A program made the position numbers and the translations under genes. Positions 63,567 to 64,000 of a stretch of 64,000 nucleotides of DNA are shown piece after piece. Numbering within the stretch: the stretch's first letter is position 1; every line of letters starts with the position of its first letter. A model generated the notes under the pieces. That model saw only the letters and a list, made by a program, of their open reading frames with translations. It did not search any database and was not told where the DNA came from. Source of the DNA: Oegoconia quadripuncta (Eukaryota > Arthropoda > Insecta > Lepidoptera > Autostichidae); contig OX438760.1 in NCBI GenBank assembly GCA_949316235.1, positions 5,210,501-5,274,500 on the forward strand, in the 5' to 3' direction.

Positions 63567-64000
63567 CATTAAATAAGTAGGTAAACTTCAAGAGAAACTG
63601 AACGACGTCATGCATAAATTATAATAAAATGGTGTTTTATAGGCGACCGTAGTCGCTTCGCCCACGTGGAATGTCTTGATTAATATCCCGTGATAAGTAG
63701 CTTATGTCACTCTCGGGACCTCGTACTATGTATGGAAAATCACATGGATGCATTACTCCCTTTGTCACAGGATAGTTAGTCAAAATTATAAAACTTACTA
63801 TTACATGAGACAAAATACAACTACAAAATAATAACATACTCTTATAGCAATGCTCACAACGTTTAAAATATTTCTATATGAATAAAACCCAATATAATAA
63901 AACCCAACCGATCCGTCGTCACACCAATTTGACACATTGCTGTGACTATGGTTCATTTAATTTATCCGTAGTCACACCACTATAGCCCAACGCACCCTTG
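63567..64000. other. Unassigned sequence
   Basis: TAGTCGCTTCGCCCACGTGG near 63649 may be a Helitron-like remnant. Nothing else recognised. Confidence 0.3.

Overview
This window looks like a stretch of moth or butterfly (Lepidoptera) nuclear genome. It is AT-rich, and I found no convincing host protein-coding exon, rRNA gene or functional tRNA gene. Almost everything recognisable is mobile DNA: tRNA-headed SINEs, broken non-LTR retrotransposons (LINEs), a broken Tc1-like DNA transposon, several MITE families, Helitron-like repeats, and one complete Ty3/gypsy-type LTR retrotransposon. The lepidopteran assignment rests on my recognition of these repeat families from sequence alone; no search was run.

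Layout. 0-5 kb: SINEs (71-360, 2333-2587, 4637-4962), a 410-bp MITE (1759-2168), a LINE tail and foldback elements. 5-8 kb: a 5'-truncated LINE with an open 320-codon reverse-transcriptase segment (6246-7208) and its 3' UTR. 8-28 kb: nested SINEs, LINE fragments, foldback MITEs and Helitron-like repeats, with an especially clear nested insertion at 18838-19545. 28.4-30.4 kb: a MITE joined directly to a Tc1-like transposon whose transposase is frameshifted. 31-38 kb: LINE and SINE fragments, a diverged tandem repeat, and long unassigned stretches. 38.46-46.46 kb: the Ty3/gypsy element. It has two 299-bp LTRs that read as identical, a 4-bp target-site duplication (CAAT), and a single unbroken 1621-codon gag-pol frame (40165-45030). 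47.1-47.9 kb: nine copies of an 82-bp tandem repeat. 48-64 kb: more SINEs, MITEs and LINE tails.

The Ty3 element is the only locus here that looks capable of activity. Its polyprotein runs from an Arg/Ser-rich N-terminus through gag, two CCHC knuckles, protease, reverse transcriptase, RNase H and a DD35E integrase to an acidic tail. Its 3' non-coding region carries five short hairpins with compensatory base changes (45242-45488), which is the most interesting undescribed signal I found. Its 5' leader carries an old SINE.

The non-autonomous families (SINEs, MITEs, Helitron-like repeats) would have depended on proteins from other loci; their frequent nesting gives a relative insertion order.
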